The position numbers and the translations under genes are program-made. Positions 39,781 through 42,252 of a stretch of DNA of 42,252 bases are shown in pieces. The notes beneath the pieces are model-generated. The model was not told the DNA's origin and made no database searches. It was given only the letters and a program-made list of their open reading frames with translations. Position 1 is the first letter of the stretch; the number at the start of each line of letters is the position of its first letter. The stretch spans positions 1 through 42,252 of the forward strand of contig JBBDXW010000019.1 in NCBI GenBank assembly GCA_040902105.1, read 5' to 3'. This stretch comes from IDS-8 sp040902105 (GTDB taxonomy: Bacteria; Pseudomonadota; Gammaproteobacteria; Steroidobacterales; Woeseiaceae).

Positions 39781-41016
39781 CTACCCGAGCAGACCGCGCG
39801 CAGCTGCGACGCCGCGAATCGCGCGGTCGATGTGAGCTTCCGTATTGTAGACGTGCGGCGCCAGGCGCAGCCCGCCGACGGCGGCGGCGATGATGCCGGA
39901 TTCGTGCAAGAGGCGCTCGACCAGGGCTGCACCATTTTCACGCGGCGCGGAAAGTATGACGACGTTGCTGTGGAAGTCGGGATGCAGCGGCGAGACGAAG
40001 GCAACGCCGAGATCCGCGAGCCCGTCGCGCAAGCGTTGCGCCAGTTCCGTACTACGACGTTCGACGGTGGCTGGCGTCAGCGCCTCATGAAAGTCGGCCG
40101 CATCGCCGAGTGCTGCAATCGCGGCATCGTCCCGCTGTCCGAATGTCTCGAATTTTCTTGCGCCGGTGACGGACGGCGCGGCCTCGTTGCCCCAGGGAAC
40201 GCTGACGCAGTTCGGCCAGATTCGTTCGATGTGAGGCTGCCGTACATACAGCAGGCCTACTTCGCGCGGCCCCATATACCATTTGTGCGCGCTGCCGCTG
40301 AATGAATCGCAACCGAGCCGGCGCAGATTCACGTCGCAGATGCCCCAGGTCTGCGCGCCGTCGACATGGATGTAATAGTCCCCCTTTTGTCTCAAGGCGG
40401 CACAGATATCCCCGGCCGGCAGACGAAACCCGCTGACGTTCGAGATATGCGTGAACGACACGACTCGCGTGTTCCTGTTCGCCGCCTTCACGAACAACTC
40501 GACCACCTCGTCGATCGAGTTGACATCGGACGGCAGCGAAAGCCGGCGCACTGTGCAGCCCATGCGAGCGGCCTGCACGTCCCATGCAACGGCGTTCGAC
40601 GGATGATTCTGTTCCCACAAAAGCACTTCGTCGCCCGCATCGAGCTCCATGCCCTGAACGACGATGTTGTTTGCTTCAGACGTGTTTCTGACGATCGCGA
40701 GTTCATCGGCGGAGACGCCGAGTTGGCCCGCAAGCCCGGCGCGTGCGTTTTCCTTGAGCGCTTCGATTCGCCCGCGACTGACATGGCTCATGTCCCGATC
40801 GAGCTCCCGCCCGTAGCGCTCAACCGCCTGGCCCACCGCGGTCGGCATCGGGCAGAGATTGGCGGCATTCATCGGTACCTTGTCGTCGGCGAAGCCGAAT
40901 GCAGTTTCCGCCGCAAAGGCTGCGCTCTGCGTCGCCAGAGCCGTGCCGGCAAGGTAGCCGCCGGCGAGCGCTATGCCGCCTGCAGACTTGAGGAAGTCGC
41001 GTCGTGCGATGGTCAT
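39781..41016 (-). CDS. Tat-exported class V aminotransferase (PvdN-like)
   Basis: The ATG at 41016, with AAGGGGA upstream, gives 411 residues. The N-terminus is a twin-arginine signal (ARRDFLKSAGGIALAGGYLA), so a folded PLP enzyme would be sent to the periplasm. The catalytic fold is intact: VRNTSEANNIVVQGMEL, HVDGAQTWGICDVNLRRLGC with the aspartate, and SGSAHKWYMGPREVGLLY with the PLP lysine. The group includes isopenicillin-N epimerase-like proteins and the Tat-exported PvdN that modifies pyoverdine in the periplasm. No siderophore synthesis genes are in the window, so the substrate is unknown. A thioredoxin-like gene follows in the operon. Confidence 0.92.
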   Translation of the reverse strand: MTIARRDFLKSAGGIALAGGYLAGTALATQSAAFAAETAFGFADDKVPMNAANLCPMPTAVGQAVERYGRELDRDMSHVSRGRIEALKENARAGLAGQLGVSADELAIVRNTSEANNIVVQGMELDAGDEVLLWEQNHPSNAVAWDVQAARMGCTVRRLSLPSDVNSIDEVVELFVKAANRNTRVVSFTHISNVSGFRLPAGDICAALRQKGDYYIHVDGAQTWGICDVNLRRLGCDSFSGSAHKWYMGPREVGLLYVRQPHIERIWPNCVSVPWGNEAAPSVTGARKFETFGQRDDAAIAALGDAADFHEALTPATVERRSTELAQRLRDGLADLGVAFVSPLHPDFHSNVVILSAPRENGAALVERLLHESGIIAAAVGGLRLAPHVYNTEAHIDRAIRGVAAARGLLG

Positions 41017-41145
41017 TTCGATCCCCTTGTTCAAATTGATCGTTGTTACGGGCTAACCCGGGCTGCCCATATTCTATACTTGCTGACTGATTGCCATCCG
41101 GTCGATGCCGAACGGACGTGGCGGCGATGACGGAGCAGATTGACC

Positions 41146-41850
41146 ATGTTTGACGTCCCACGACCGTGCATACCCGTCAGCGGCAACGACGAGCTGTTTC
41201 CGGTGCATCGGATTTACTGCGTCGGCCGGAACTATGCGGCACACGCGCGCGAGTCGGGCGGCGATCCCGATCGCGAAGCGCCTTTCTATTTTATGAAACC
41301 GCCCGATGCGGTAATGGGGAACGATTCGAGCGTTCCCTATCCGCCGCGCACGAACGACCTGCACCACGAGATCGAGCTCGTGGTCGCCATTGGCCGGGCC
41401 GGCAAGGATATTCCGGTGGAAAAAGCGCCCGGCGTTATCTTCGGCTACGCGGTCGGCATCGACCTGACGCGGCGCGACCTGCAGACGGCAGCGAGGAATG
41501 CCGGACGGCCGTGGGACACCGCCAAGGGCTTCGATCATTCCGCGCCCGTTTCCGGGATTCGACGTGTTGCCGACGTCGGTTATCCGCAGAGCGGCCGAAT
41601 CTGGCTCAAGGTAAACGGCAATCTGCGACAGGAAGGCAATCTCGCCGACATGATCTGGAGCGTGCCGGAAGCGATCGCGGAACTGTCCACCTTCTACACG
41701 CTGGCGCCGGGAGATTTGCTGTTTACCGGAACACCTGCCGGAGTCGGACCCGTCGTCGCCGGCGACAGGTTGACTGGCGGTATCGACGGCGTCGGAGAAA
41801 TCGGCATTGATATCGTCGCAGACGAGGTCGGCCAGTTGATCGATCGATAG
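41146..41850 (+). CDS. Fumarylacetoacetate hydrolase family protein (fumarylpyruvate hydrolase-like)
   Basis: The ATG at 41146 gives 234 residues; a TTG two codons earlier is possible, with GGAG in reach of either. The small single-domain FAH fold is shown by IYCVGRNYAAHARESGG, PFYFMKPPDAVMG, the metal-binding HHEIELVVAIGRAG and GYAVGIDLTRRDLQ, then DLLFTGTPAGVGPV near the end. This resembles YcgM-type acylpyruvases and fumarylpyruvate hydrolases, which cut C-C bonds of beta-diketo acids in aromatic catabolism. It is divergent from the class V aminotransferase and converges on the halogenase gene. No other aromatic pathway gene is seen. Confidence 0.9.
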   Translation: MFDVPRPCIPVSGNDELFPVHRIYCVGRNYAAHARESGGDPDREAPFYFMKPPDAVMGNDSSVPYPPRTNDLHHEIELVVAIGRAGKDIPVEKAPGVIFGYAVGIDLTRRDLQTAARNAGRPWDTAKGFDHSAPVSGIRRVADVGYPQSGRIWLKVNGNLRQEGNLADMIWSVPEAIAELSTFYTLAPGDLLFTGTPAGVGPVVAGDRLTGGIDGVGEIGIDIVADEVGQLIDR

Positions 41851-41870
41851 GCGGCGCGTGGCGCCACCGG

Positions 41871-42252
41871 TCATGTCCCGCCGAAATTTCGCATTCCGAC
41901 GACGCGCTGCAGCCACACGTGGTGTGGCGGCAGCTTGCGCGGCGCCATCGTGAGGCGTTCCACGACTCGCCGGTGAATCGTCGTTCGTTGCCGACTGTCG
42001 CCGTATTGTTCGCGGCACTCGTCAGCGAGGAAGTCCATGCCGTACATGACCGCTTCGTAGCTCGAGCGGGTAAAGAGCTTGCCGGTATCGATGGGAGGTC
42101 GATGGTCGCCGGGGATGCCGGCGGAAGGCAGTGGGATGTCGAGCTGTCCGGGAAAGAACTGGTCCTCGAAGTCGGCGTGCGAGGGCGGTTTGGCTTTCCA
42201 GAACTCGAGCTTGGCCTTGAGGCGATCGGTGACGCGTTCCGTTTTTTGCACT
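41871..42252 (-). CDS. Tryptophan 7-halogenase-like protein, C-terminal end (cut by window edge)
   Basis: The last 126 or so residues of a gene that continues past the window end. The sequence LKAKLEFWKAKPPSHADFED, then RPPIDTGKLFTRSSYEAVMYGMDFL and ending PRKLPPHHVWLQRVVGM, resembles the C-termini of the flavin-dependent tryptophan halogenase family. The FAD site (GxGxxG) and the WxWxIP signature lie outside the window, so activity cannot be judged. Such genes in TonB-rich proteobacteria are often isolated from natural-product clusters and may act on unknown free substrates. It converges on the FAA hydrolase gene, 20 nt away. Confidence 0.8.
   Translation of the reverse strand, partial: VQKTERVTDRLKAKLEFWKAKPPSHADFEDQFFPGQLDIPLPSAGIPGDHRPPIDTGKLFTRSSYEAVMYGMDFLADECREQYGDSRQRTTIHRRVVERLTMAPRKLPPHHVWLQRVVGMRNFGGT

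Overview
The window is about 42 kb of GC-rich, densely coded DNA. The mix of TonB-dependent receptors, exported hydrolases, a PA2778/PA2779-type operon, a cytochrome c'/diheme cytochrome pair and REP-type repeats points to a free-living, aerobic gammaproteobacterium that scavenges peptides and other organic matter. That placement is an inference from gene families. I see no rRNA, tRNA, CRISPR array or prophage.

Layout. 0-8 kb: a TPR-sulfotransferase faces a beta-propeller protein and a TonB receptor; the receptor is divergent from an ornithine cyclodeaminase-like gene, which converges on a class I/II aminotransferase. 8-16 kb: a class C beta-lactamase-like hydrolase, a CBM9/DUF5916 barrel protein, a cyanophycinase-like S51 peptidase, a lipoprotein CocE/NonD hydrolase and two small membrane proteins, the second abutting a decayed NhaC-type antiporter fragment. 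16-19 kb: a coupled cytochrome c'/diheme cytochrome pair, then a Y1 (HUH) transposase within a repeat field. 19-28 kb: gamma-glutamyltransferase, an MFS transporter, a PQQ-type sugar dehydrogenase lipoprotein, a hotdog-like protein, the PA2779-PA2778-113 aa operon and an intact NhaC antiporter. 28-42 kb: a large TonB receptor, an S9 peptidase, two small charged proteins, an AbgB-like M20 hydrolase, a second CocE/NonD hydrolase, a Tat-exported class V aminotransferase with a thioredoxin-like protein, an FAA hydrolase, and the C-terminal end of a tryptophan-halogenase-like gene cut by the window edge.

The common theme is export and uptake: most enzymes carry signal peptides, lipoboxes or a Tat signal, and many cleave peptide, ester or gamma-glutamyl bonds beside outer-membrane receptors.

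The most unusual content is between and at the edges of genes. At least five families of short interspersed repeats occur: F1 (GGAGCCCGCCATTGCGGG hairpins), F2 (GGGACA(C/G)CCA islands around a Y1 transposase whose ends carry the related CGGGGACA), F3 (GCGCGGTAGAAATA inverted pairs), F4 (GAGCAGGAGTGCCGTCC hairpins) and F5 (ATCCAAGTCCGGCACC). Several copies form gene ends: they supply a stop codon, the whole leader of a hydrolase, a GTG start, or false N-terminal extensions. One F2 sequence lies inside the diheme cytochrome coding sequence, and one F2 unit is nested in an F1 hairpin, giving a perfect 44-bp inverted repeat. Start positions were adjusted from the longest open frame where a signal peptide, ribosome binding site or repeat boundary argued for it.
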